The position numbers and the translations under genes are program-made. From NCBI GenBank assembly GCA_024695405.1, contig JAILIF010000040.1, positions 1-35,394 on the forward strand: 35,394 nucleotides of DNA, read 5' to 3'. The stretch is from Bacilli bacterium. GTDB taxonomy: Bacteria > Bacillota_I > Bacilli_A > RFN20 > CAG-826. The notes under the pieces are model-generated. The model was not told the DNA's origin. It saw only the letters and a list, made by a program, of their open reading frames with translations, and ran no database searches. Of the stretch, positions 19,910-29,094 are shown one piece after another (the stretch's first letter is position 1; each line of letters begins with the position of its first letter).

Positions 19910-21055
19910 ATGAAGAATATTTGTTTGTTAGGGGCATCAGGTTCTATAGGCAAACAAACGCTGGATGTAATTAAAAAACATCCAGCGGATTTTAACTTAG
20001 TCGCTTTTTCTGTTGGCAAACAAATAAATAAAATCGAAGGAATTTTAGAAGATTTTCCTGTTAAATATATCTGTGTTAGAAACGAATCTAAAGAATTAGA
20101 AAAACAATTCCCAAATGTTAAATTTTTCTTTGGTGATAATGGGCTAAACGAATTAATTGGTATTTGTAACTGCGATATGGTTGTTAATGCATTAGTAGGA
20201 TTTGTTGGACTTAAGCCAAGTTTAACCGCTTTGGAAAATAACAAAGTATTAGCTTTGGCAAATAAAGAAACATTAGTTACTGGCGGTGAATTAGTTAACA
20301 AACTTTTAAAAGAAGGTAAAGGTAAATTGATACCAATAGACAGTGAACATGTAGCGTTGTCTAAATGTCTATCGGTAAGCAATGAAAACGTAGATAAAAT
20401 TGTTATTACAGCTTCTGGCGGTGCGTTTAGAAAAATATCTAGAGAAGAATTAAAAGATGTTACTCCAGAAGACGCACTTAAACACCCTACATGGTCAATG
20501 GGACAAAAAATAACCATCGATAGTGCTAGCATGGTCAATAAGACTTTTGAAATAATTGAAGCCTATTATTTGTTTGGATATAAATACGAAGATATCGAAT
20601 TAATGTTTAATTATGAAAGTTTTGTTCATTCGCTAGTTAGATATAAAGATGGTTCATATAGACTTGATGAAGGTAAACCAGATATGAGAGTGCCTATTAA
20701 ATATGCTCTATACGAAGGTGCTTGCGAATATGATTTAGTGTATGTAAACGATTTAAAAGAATACAAAAAATCAAATTTATATCCTTTTGATTATGATAGA
20801 TTTCCGATAGTTAGACTTGCAAAAAAGGTTATTGATGAACAGGGATTATATGGCGCAGCATTTAACGCTGCTAATGAAGAAGCGGTGTATGCTTTCTTAA
20901 GTAAGAAAATTAAATTTACAGAAATAGAAAATATCATTGATTACTGTGTAAACAATGTTGATAATATACAAAACCCTTCTTATGAAGATATAAGAAAATG
21001 TGATGTCTTCACTAGAGAGTTAGTAGCAAAATTAGTGAAAGGAGAAAGATTGTAA
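19910..21055 (+). CDS. dxr: 1-deoxy-D-xylulose 5-phosphate reductoisomerase
   Basis: MKNICLLGASGSIGKQTLDVI, LANKETLVTGGELV, PIDSEHVALSKCL, ASGGAFR, KHPTWSMGQKITIDSA. Confidence 0.96.
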   Translation: MKNICLLGASGSIGKQTLDVIKKHPADFNLVAFSVGKQINKIEGILEDFPVKYICVRNESKELEKQFPNVKFFFGDNGLNELIGICNCDMVVNALVGFVGLKPSLTALENNKVLALANKETLVTGGELVNKLLKEGKGKLIPIDSEHVALSKCLSVSNENVDKIVITASGGAFRKISREELKDVTPEDALKHPTWSMGQKITIDSASMVNKTFEIIEAYYLFGYKYEDIELMFNYESFVHSLVRYKDGSYRLDEGKPDMRVPIKYALYEGACEYDLVYVNDLKEYKKSNLYPFDYDRFPIVRLAKKVIDEQGLYGAAFNAANEEAVYAFLSKKIKFTEIENIIDYCVNNVDNIQNPSYEDIRKCDVFTRELVAKLVKGERL

Positions 21056-22323
21056 TGGGATTTTTAATGACAGTTTTATATATTCTTCTTTTCTTAGTTT
21101 GCTTATCGGTTTTAATTGTTATTCATGAATTAGGTCATTTAACTGCAGCAAAAATATTTAAGGTATATTGTCTTGAATTCTCTGTAGGTATGGGGCCTTT
21201 GCTTTGGAAGCATAAAAGAAAAGGTGGAGAAACTCAATTTTCTTTAAGGGCAATTCCTTTTGGCGGATATGTCTCTATGTATGGAGAAGGAGTGGAACTT
21301 CCAGAAGGCGTAGAAGTAGATGCCTCAAGAAGCTTACACGGAATTAAAAAATGGAAACAAGCAATTATATTAGTAGCAGGCGTTACTATGAACGCTGTTC
21401 TTGCTTTAGTTGTATTCTTTATTGGAAATATTGCGTGTGAACAACATTCATTTACTTACATTAATGAAGTTAGTGTTGTTGATGATTCAATCATCGCCAA
21501 TGCTGGTATTCAATCTCATGACTATTTAAGTCTTGCTAGCGATGAAATATGGAATGACGTTGATGAATTTGGAAATATTAATTCATGCATGCTTATGGAA
21601 GTAGGAACAGTTACTTTTAATGATGATTCTACTAAAGATGCTAGAGTGGCATTAGTCCCAAATAGATCTTTTAAAAACCCAGTTTATTCTTATGTCTTAT
21701 ATGGATGTAATGATGATGAAAATCATACAGTAATTCAAACTGTTAAATATGTCGATAATATCAAATCTCTTTCAATCAATTTAAAAACTAAAGATAAAGA
21801 GAACAAAGAGAATCACTTTGATCACCCTGTCGTTATTAATTTCGAGGATGGAAAGATGCCTGATTGTGGATTAAGAATCAATGTGGAAGACTATAGATAT
21901 TCTTTTGGAGAAGCAATAGGTCAATCATTTAAAGACTTTGGAAGAAGCGCTACTGCTGTAGTAGATGGACTAGGTTCATTAGTTACTGGAAAAGTAGGCG
22001 TTGATAAAATGTCTGGAATTGTTGGAATTGGCTTTGAAGCAAAAACAATTCTCGATGAATTAGGAGTTGCTACATTTATCTATTTATGGGGGTTAATTAG
22101 TGTTAACTTAGCTATTTTCAATTTGCTTCCGTTCCCTGGATTAGATGGATGGCAGTTATTAGTTTTAATTATTGAAGGAATAACACATAAAAAAATTCCT
22201 GACAAAGCAAAAAACATTGTTTCTTTTATTGGATTAATTATTCTTTTAGGATTTATGGCATTTATCTTATTTAAAGATATTTGGGTATATATCTTCCAAG
22301 GCTTTTTAGTGGGTATTTTATGA
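21055..22323 (+). CDS. rseP: RseP/RasP family site-2 protease
   Basis: VIHELGHLTAAKIF (HExxH), C-terminal NLLPFPGLDGWQL. Confidence 0.92.
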   Translation: MGFLMTVLYILLFLVCLSVLIVIHELGHLTAAKIFKVYCLEFSVGMGPLLWKHKRKGGETQFSLRAIPFGGYVSMYGEGVELPEGVEVDASRSLHGIKKWKQAIILVAGVTMNAVLALVVFFIGNIACEQHSFTYINEVSVVDDSIIANAGIQSHDYLSLASDEIWNDVDEFGNINSCMLMEVGTVTFNDDSTKDARVALVPNRSFKNPVYSYVLYGCNDDENHTVIQTVKYVDNIKSLSINLKTKDKENKENHFDHPVVINFEDGKMPDCGLRINVEDYRYSFGEAIGQSFKDFGRSATAVVDGLGSLVTGKVGVDKMSGIVGIGFEAKTILDELGVATFIYLWGLISVNLAIFNLLPFPGLDGWQLLVLIIEGITHKKIPDKAKNIVSFIGLIILLGFMAFILFKDIWVYIFQGFLVGIL

Positions 22324-25300
22324 TAACTAGAGAGAAGATGATATCGTTCTTAAATTCTATTCACATCGATAATGTCGATGATTTTGATATGGAATTTGAA
22401 ATGGTAGGAAGAAATAGATTTAAACACGAACAAATCGATATGGTCATTGTTAAAAAGACTCCTTGGAAATATGAATTCTTACATCAACTTCAAGAAGGCC
22501 TTAATGGTGTAGATTATCCATATTTTGTTAGATTCTTATATATTAAAAAGCCAACAAGTAAAGATGTTGCTAGCTTATTAAAGGATTGGTATCAATCTAT
22601 TTATCATATTCCTTTCCCATATGAGATAAATGCAAATAAAGACTCTATTACTGTTTCTTTTGATGATGAGATGGAAAAAGATTTATGCTCTAATACTATT
22701 TTTGATTTCAAAGACTTTTTAGCGTTTATCAACTATGATTTCATGGTTGAAGAAGTTGTAAAAAGCCCTAGTAAAAAAATAGAAGAAGTGCCTCAAGAAG
22801 TGGTTGAAGAAAGCTCTTCTAAAGATATTAAAGAAACCGTCATAGATAACTCATCTAATGACGAAGTAATCGAAGAAGAAATTGAATCAACTGAAGCAGA
22901 ATCTTCTATTGATGACGACGAAAACGAAGAAGCTAAAGAAATAAAAGAAAAAGATGAAGCTACCGCATTGATTGAAAAAGAAAGAGAAGCAATGCAGGAA
23001 GTTACCGAAGATATTTATCTTGAAAAGATGAAAGAAAATCTTAGAGAGCTTCAAAATGAAAAAGAACGTCAGCGTTTAAATAAACGTGGTAACTATAAAT
23101 TGATTGAAAAAATTGACGATATTACTTTAGAAAGTGACCACGTTGATTTTGTCGGTAAATTCTTCTCAAAAGAAATTAAAGAATTTGGTGGCAAAAAGAA
23201 AGTTACTATTGGCGTATTTGATACTGCTGGCGGAGCAATCTATGTTAATCAATTTATTAACGCATCATTCACTGATGAAATTTGTAATAAATTAAGTTGG
23301 GGTGACAACCTTAGAGTAAGAGGTGTTACTACATTAGATAATTTCACTAAGCAATTAACTATCAAAGGACATTATATTGATCCTCTTCCACCAGATGAGA
23401 TAGAAGTTGAACAAGGTGAAACTAGAGTAGAATTACATTTACACACAAATATGTCTGCGATGGATGGTATTTCCAATATGGCTGTTTACTGTGCTCAAGC
23501 AAAAGCAATGGGCCATAAAGCCATTGCAATTACTGACCACGGAGTTGTTCAAGGATATCCAGATGCTCAAGATGCCGCTCGTAAAACAGGCTTAAAGATT
23601 TTATATGGCATTGAGTTTTATATGATTGAAGACAAACTCAATTACATCATGAATCCTTCTGATGTTGTTTTAAATAAAGCGAGTTATGTTGTATTCGATA
23701 CTGAAACTAGTGGCTTAAGTGCTAAATATAATAGAGTAATTGAGTTTGGCGCGGTTAAAGTTGAACATGGTTCGGTAGTTAGCAGATTTGATATTTTAAT
23801 TAATCCTGGAAAGCCTTTACCAAGAAAGATTGTTGAATTAACTGGCATTAGTGATGACGATTTAGCGAATCAACCATCTATGGAAGAAGCACTTCCAAAG
23901 ATTATGGAGTATATTGGTGATTCTGTTTTAGTTACTCATAACGCTAGTTTCGATATTGCGATGATGAACGCAGAACTTAAACGTTATGGATATGAAGAAC
24001 TTAAAAATCCAGTTATTGATACTTTAATGTTATCTAGATATTTATTCCCTGAATCAAAAGCGCATAGATTAGGCGCTTTATGTAGAAACATGGAAGTTGA
24101 ATATGATGAAGATGAAGCCCATAGAGCGGATTACGATGCTAAAGTCTTAAATGATGTTTGGCAACCAATCTTAGCTAAACTCACTAAAGACAATTATGAA
24201 ATGCGTCATAGAGATTTAGAAAAGCTTCAAATAACAAACGAACACTATAAACACATGAGACCGTCTCATGTTGTTGCAATTGCTAAAGATAAAGTAGGTC
24301 TTAAAGATTTATTTAAATTAGTCTCTTATTCTCATATTGATTACTTTGCAGAAGTTCCAAAAATTCCTAGAAGTAAAATCCAAGAACATAGATCTCATTT
24401 ATTAATTGGTTCTGCTTGCTTTAATGGAGAAGTGTTTAACGCTGGAAGATACTATGAAAAAGAAAAACTTCTAGAAACAATGAAGTTTTATGATTATATC
24501 GAAGTTCAACCTCTTGAAAACTATTCATGGTTAGTGAATATGCGTGAAAATACAGAGGAAGAAATTAAAGATATTGTTAAAGATATCGTTAGTGGTGCAG
24601 ATGAATTAGGAATTCCAGTATGCGCTACTGGAGATGTTCACTATGCTGATAGAACTAGAAAAGTATTTAGAGATGTATATATTTTCGCTAAGTTGCTTGG
24701 CGGAGTTAACCACGCTCTTAATCCATATAGTAGAAGCAAAGAAAAAGAATTCCCTAATCCAGATCAACATTATCGTTCAACAAAAGAAATGCTTGAATGT
24801 ATGGATTTCTTAGGCAAAGAAAAAGCATATGAAATAGTAGTTACTAATACTAATAAAATTGCGGATCAAGTAGAATTCTTGGAACCTACTCCAAATACTC
24901 ACTTATATACTCCTACTATTGAGAACTGCGACAATATGTTGAGAGAAATGTGCTTTAATAAAGCGCATGAATTATATGGTGATATCTTACCTGAATATAT
25001 TGAAAAGCGTTTAAATAGAGAGCTCGATGGTATTATCAATAACGGCTATGCTGTTATTTATTACATCGCTCATAAGATTATTAAAAAAGCAAACGAAGAT
25101 GGATTTATTGTTGGATCTCGTGGATCTGTTGGTTCTTCTTTTGTTGCTACAATGGCAAACATTACTGAAGTTAATCCTCTTCCTCCACACTATAGATGTC
25201 CAAAATGTAAGCACTTAGAATGGACTAGTGAAACTATGCCAGAATATAAATCTGGTTATGATTTGCCTGAAAAGAAGTGTCCTATTTGTGGCGAACCAAT

Positions 25301-26840
25301 GGTACATGATGGACAAAATATTCCTTTTGAAACATTCCTAGGGTTTAACGCTGATAAAGTTCCTGATATTGACTTAAACTTCCCTAACGATTATCAAGGT
25401 AAAGCTCATGATTATACTAAAGTATTGTTAGGAGAAACTAATGTCTTTAGAGCAGGCACTATTGAAACAGTCGCAGAAAAGACTGCTTTTGGTTATGCAA
25501 AAGGATATATCGAAAGATTATTAATTTCTAAAGGTATTGATAAATTAGACGCTAAGAATATGGCAGATAATTATCCAAGAGCGAAGATTGGCTTTTTAGC
25601 TAGTGGATGTGTTGATGTTAAACGTACAACTGGCCAACACCCTGGTGGTATTGTTGTTGTTCCTAAAGAAAACGATGTTTATGACTTTACTCCAGTTCAA
25701 TACCCAGCTGATGACTTAGAAAGTAGATGGCAGACAACTCACTTCGATTTCCATTCTATTCATGATACTATTCTTAAACTCGACTTATTAGGTCACGTTG
25801 ACCCTCTTGCGCTTAGACTTATGTGTGAATTAGCAGGAGTGGACATGAAATCTATTCCACTGAATGATCCTAAAGTTCTTTCCCTATTCTCTTCTCCAGA
25901 AGCACTTGGTATGTCAACTGACTTTGATCATAACGAAACAGGTGCTTTAGGTATTCCTGAATTCGGTACTGGATTCGTTAGAGGAATCTTAGAAGAAACT
26001 AGACCTAAAACATTCTCTGATTTAGTTATTATTTCAGGTATTTCTCATGGTACTAATGTTTGGCAAGGAAACGCTGAAGATATTATTAAACAAGGAAAAG
26101 CTACTCTTAGAGAAGTTATTGGATGTCGTGATGATATTATGGGCTATCTTATCTCTAAAGGTTTACCTCCAGGAACATCATTTAAAATCATGGAAGATGT
26201 TCGTAAAGGCAAAGGTCTAAAAGAAGAATATTTTGACATGATGAAAGCTAATAATGTTCCTGATTTCTATATTGATTCATGTCAAAAGATTAAATACTTA
26301 TTCCCTAAAGGACACGCTGTTGCTTATGTTACTATGGCGGTTCGTGTTGGATACTTTAAAGTATATTATCCTTTAGTGTTTTACTGTGTTTTCTTCTCTG
26401 TTAGAAGTAAACAATATGATATTCAAACAATGATTGATGGAAAAGACGCAATTATTAAGAAGATTGTCGAATTAGATAACAAAGTTAAAAATAAAGAAAA
26501 ACTTTCTACTAAAGAAGGTGAACAACTTAAGACATTGCATATTGCTCTTGAGATGTATCAAAGAGGCTATAAGATAAGTAACATTAACTTATATAAATCT
26601 GATTCAGTTAACTTCGTTGTTGATAAAGAAAATAAATGTTTAATCCCTCCATTCTCTACTGTTGATCAATTAGGTGAAAACAACGCTCAGACAGTTATAG
26701 AAGCAAGAAAAGATGGCCCATTCACTTCTAAAAAAGATTTATTAAGAAGAACTAAATTATCACAAACTAACGTCGAAGCATTATCTCAAATGGGAGTTTT
26801 AGATGGATTAGATGAAGATGATCAATTAACTCTCTTCTAA
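22320..26840 (+). CDS. polC: DNA polymerase III PolC-type alpha subunit
   Basis: 1506 aa; PHP HLHTNMSAMDGI interrupted by exonuclease VVFDTETSGLSAKYNRVIEFGAV, polymerase core PDIDLNFPNDYQ; start 22320 by ATGA overlap with rseP. Confidence 0.97.
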   Translation: MITREKMISFLNSIHIDNVDDFDMEFEMVGRNRFKHEQIDMVIVKKTPWKYEFLHQLQEGLNGVDYPYFVRFLYIKKPTSKDVASLLKDWYQSIYHIPFPYEINANKDSITVSFDDEMEKDLCSNTIFDFKDFLAFINYDFMVEEVVKSPSKKIEEVPQEVVEESSSKDIKETVIDNSSNDEVIEEEIESTEAESSIDDDENEEAKEIKEKDEATALIEKEREAMQEVTEDIYLEKMKENLRELQNEKERQRLNKRGNYKLIEKIDDITLESDHVDFVGKFFSKEIKEFGGKKKVTIGVFDTAGGAIYVNQFINASFTDEICNKLSWGDNLRVRGVTTLDNFTKQLTIKGHYIDPLPPDEIEVEQGETRVELHLHTNMSAMDGISNMAVYCAQAKAMGHKAIAITDHGVVQGYPDAQDAARKTGLKILYGIEFYMIEDKLNYIMNPSDVVLNKASYVVFDTETSGLSAKYNRVIEFGAVKVEHGSVVSRFDILINPGKPLPRKIVELTGISDDDLANQPSMEEALPKIMEYIGDSVLVTHNASFDIAMMNAELKRYGYEELKNPVIDTLMLSRYLFPESKAHRLGALCRNMEVEYDEDEAHRADYDAKVLNDVWQPILAKLTKDNYEMRHRDLEKLQITNEHYKHMRPSHVVAIAKDKVGLKDLFKLVSYSHIDYFAEVPKIPRSKIQEHRSHLLIGSACFNGEVFNAGRYYEKEKLLETMKFYDYIEVQPLENYSWLVNMRENTEEEIKDIVKDIVSGADELGIPVCATGDVHYADRTRKVFRDVYIFAKLLGGVNHALNPYSRSKEKEFPNPDQHYRSTKEMLECMDFLGKEKAYEIVVTNTNKIADQVEFLEPTPNTHLYTPTIENCDNMLREMCFNKAHELYGDILPEYIEKRLNRELDGIINNGYAVIYYIAHKIIKKANEDGFIVGSRGSVGSSFVATMANITEVNPLPPHYRCPKCKHLEWTSETMPEYKSGYDLPEKKCPICGEPMVHDGQNIPFETFLGFNADKVPDIDLNFPNDYQGKAHDYTKVLLGETNVFRAGTIETVAEKTAFGYAKGYIERLLISKGIDKLDAKNMADNYPRAKIGFLASGCVDVKRTTGQHPGGIVVVPKENDVYDFTPVQYPADDLESRWQTTHFDFHSIHDTILKLDLLGHVDPLALRLMCELAGVDMKSIPLNDPKVLSLFSSPEALGMSTDFDHNETGALGIPEFGTGFVRGILEETRPKTFSDLVIISGISHGTNVWQGNAEDIIKQGKATLREVIGCRDDIMGYLISKGLPPGTSFKIMEDVRKGKGLKEEYFDMMKANNVPDFYIDSCQKIKYLFPKGHAVAYVTMAVRVGYFKVYYPLVFYCVFFSVRSKQYDIQTMIDGKDAIIKKIVELDNKVKNKEKLSTKEGEQLKTLHIALEMYQRGYKISNINLYKSDSVNFVVDKENKCLIPPFSTVDQLGENNAQTVIEARKDGPFTSKKDLLRRTKLSQTNVEALSQMGVLDGLDEDDQLTLF

Positions 26841-26847
26841 TTCTTTT

Positions 26848-26924
26848 CGGGAAGTAGCACAGCTTGATAGTGCGCTCGCTTCGGGAGCGAGAGGTCGCGA
26901 GTTTGAATCTCGTCTTCCCGACCA
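26848..26924 (+). tRNA. tRNA-Pro (anticodon CGG), CCA encoded
   Basis: CGGGAAG acceptor pairs with CTTCCCG; anticodon arm CTCGC-TTCGGGA-GCGAG; T arm GCGAG-TTTGAAT-CTCGT; ACCA end. Confidence 0.95.
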
Positions 26925-26926
26925 AA

Positions 26927-27907
26927 TTATTTAAAAATCCACATAAATTTCTCAACATTGATTCTATATGGATAAACATAGAAACCATTTGCGTTTTCTA
27001 GAGATAAATAAGAAGCGTATTCATCCTCAAACCAATCTTGAGTCATCTGAGAATAGTATGCTCTATAGACATTTCTGTATTCAATTATGTAGCCATCTTT
27101 ATTGATGATTGTTTTCCTTGCGGAGTTGTTTGGTTGTCTTATCTCAATTCCTTCTAAACTATATGGAATCTCAGCGTTTAAATATAGTGTATAGTGGTCT
27201 GAAAACACTTCAGAATCATCTTTCATTGATTCGATTATTGTGCTTATTCGATATTCTTTGTTATTACAAAATATTGATGCATTATGCATTCCTAATAATT
27301 TTAAAAAATTGTTACCGGATTTATTGTCAAATTTATCACTAGAATAAATAGACACTGATTTAATATATTCTAAGAAAGAATAAAAAATATCTAGAGCATC
27401 ATCGGATAAATAGTGGATTCCATCCTTTGTATAGCCAACTGTTCCATCGTAATAAATATCAGCTCTTCCAAGAGAAGCGTTTTCTACTTGGAAAGCACCG
27501 TGGCTATTATTAACTTCATCAATATGGAAATTTGTTTGTTGAATAAAGGTGTTAAAATAATCTTCGAATGTTTTAGACGATTTGCAATTATATAGGTTCT
27601 GTAATTCGCCATTAAAATATGTAAATGAATTTTCAATATTTGCATTTTCGTCTGGTGATTTTAAGTTTGTAACTTCTCTTTTTATATCTTTATTATCTAT
27701 TTCTTCGTGTCCAAAAAATAAATAAGATTTTAAAGTAATTTCTTTGTTAGTGATTGTTGTATCATATATTTCTTTTAATCCAGAATAGTAAACAAAATCT
27801 TCTTCTACTTGAGGAGTAACTGTATCGTTTCCGGGCATTTTGCCATCGTCCGAACACGAAACTAATAAAAAACATATTGAAAGAAATTTTACAGCTTTAT
27901 TTTTCAT
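26927..27907 (-). CDS. Lipoprotein of unknown function (cassette 1, gene B)
   Basis: 326 aa; lipobox FLLVSC; SD GAGGAGG; overlaps upstream gene by ATGA; paralog of 29095..30090. Confidence 0.8.
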   Translation of the reverse strand: MKNKAVKFLSICFLLVSCSDDGKMPGNDTVTPQVEEDFVYYSGLKEIYDTTITNKEITLKSYLFFGHEEIDNKDIKREVTNLKSPDENANIENSFTYFNGELQNLYNCKSSKTFEDYFNTFIQQTNFHIDEVNNSHGAFQVENASLGRADIYYDGTVGYTKDGIHYLSDDALDIFYSFLEYIKSVSIYSSDKFDNKSGNNFLKLLGMHNASIFCNNKEYRISTIIESMKDDSEVFSDHYTLYLNAEIPYSLEGIEIRQPNNSARKTIINKDGYIIEYRNVYRAYYSQMTQDWFEDEYASYLSLENANGFYVYPYRINVEKFMWIFK

Positions 27908-28743
27908 AGCGAAGGATCCTCCTCTTCATATAGGATAATTCCTGTATCGTATAAGCAATCTAAACAAACAAGATGCCCATTCGAGTCTCCAAATCTATGA
28001 GGCTCATTTTCTGAGATGGTTGTGCAACAAATCGAATGTTTGTTATGAACATAGCTGTTCACCGATGTATATCCGTAATAGTGCATTAATCTATAAACAG
28101 AGAAAGTTGTTTCAGGAACTATATCATTACCTGGAAGAATTGTTTGCTCTTGATAATATGGACATTCTAAGGCGTAATGCTCATATACTCCATGTTCACA
28201 CCATTTTGATCTAACCAATGTACCGGAAAAACTTGTAGATGGAGCGATAACATAGGCTGAATGAGAATTTCCATCCATATTCATTGCTCCTCCGTAATCA
28301 GTGTTTTCGTAAACAATAATATCACCTGTTAAAAGAGGGGAGATAAAAGGAAACGAAGAAGGAAAAACTGAGCCATATATTACCGTATAGTAACAAAAAG
28401 TTCCAAGATAGTCAGGATCTTGCAAAAACTGCCCTTCATTATTAATAATGCAATTTGTATAATTGTTTATATTGTTTAGATTACCTCTATAGCGCCATGC
28501 AAAAGAATGGCAATTATACTTGAAAGATGGTTCAGCGACTTTTATAGCATTTGGAAATCTACTTATATCAAGAAAATCAGTTGGAGTTTCGTTCCCTATA
28601 TATATAAAAGAAGAAATATTTTTACCTGTGTAGGAAATAAAAGAATCATCCTGGTATTTGGTATAATCTACACTAAAAGAACGGCCATTTATATTCCGAG
28701 TACTTAATGAAAAACATATAATTAAAAATAATTCTTGTACCAT
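27904..28743 (-). CDS. Putative secreted papain/NlpC-P60-like protein with C-terminal Cys/His cluster (cassette 1, gene A)
   Basis: 279 aa; short hydrophobic N-terminus, YNCHSFAWRY, GDIIVY, HSAYV, VRSKW..G.YEH, ICC..H..GHLVCLDC; paralog of 30087..30920. Confidence 0.7.
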   Translation of the reverse strand: MVQELFLIICFSLSTRNINGRSFSVDYTKYQDDSFISYTGKNISSFIYIGNETPTDFLDISRFPNAIKVAEPSFKYNCHSFAWRYRGNLNNINNYTNCIINNEGQFLQDPDYLGTFCYYTVIYGSVFPSSFPFISPLLTGDIIVYENTDYGGAMNMDGNSHSAYVIAPSTSFSGTLVRSKWCEHGVYEHYALECPYYQEQTILPGNDIVPETTFSVYRLMHYYGYTSVNSYVHNKHSICCTTISENEPHRFGDSNGHLVCLDCLYDTGIILYEEEDPSL

Positions 28744-29027
28744 ACTTTACTTTAAAACTTATTTTATTTTTAATCAATATTTTTATAAACTGTCATCTAT
28801 TTATATATACGTGGATATTTTGAATTAACTAGCAAATTTGAATTTACTAAACTGTATACGTTCAGCAACACAATCAATAGCAATTTTGTAAAAGCATATT
28901 AAAACCTTTGCTTTTGAGACTTTTTACTTATATATTTCTCAGAAAATATGCATTTTTTGCATTTTTTACAGATAGCGTTTCATAAAGGTAGGTCTTAGTG
29001 CTACCTGTTATTCTATCCAAATTATCT

Positions 29028-29092
29028 CAGCTTGATAGCGCACTCGCTTCGGGAGCGAGAGGTTGCGAGTTTGAATCTCGTCTTCCCGACCA
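29028..29092 (+). pseudogene. Truncated tRNA-Pro: 3' 65 nt of a tRNA-Pro(CGG), lacking the 5' acceptor strand
   Basis: 62/65 identical to 26860-26924 by eye; sequence 5' of CAGCTTGATAG does not pair with CTTCCCG. Confidence 0.9.
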
Positions 29093-29094
29093 AA

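Noticed and set aside
1065-25218. Numerous 60-130 aa antisense or alternate-frame ORFs inside fakA, ffh, rpsB, tsf, pyrH, frr, cdsA, dxr and polC
   Set aside because: Shadow ORFs of strongly recognisable genes; low-complexity translations and no independent initiation signals noted.
26767-26988. 73-aa minus-strand ORF across the polC 3' end and tRNA-Pro
   Set aside because: Overlaps polC, the tRNA and the lipoprotein 3' end; no RBS or family resemblance.
29012-29092. Functional second tRNA-Pro
   Set aside because: The sequence 5' of the D arm (TTCTATCCAAATTATCT) cannot form the acceptor stem with CTTCCCG, so it is called a fragment.
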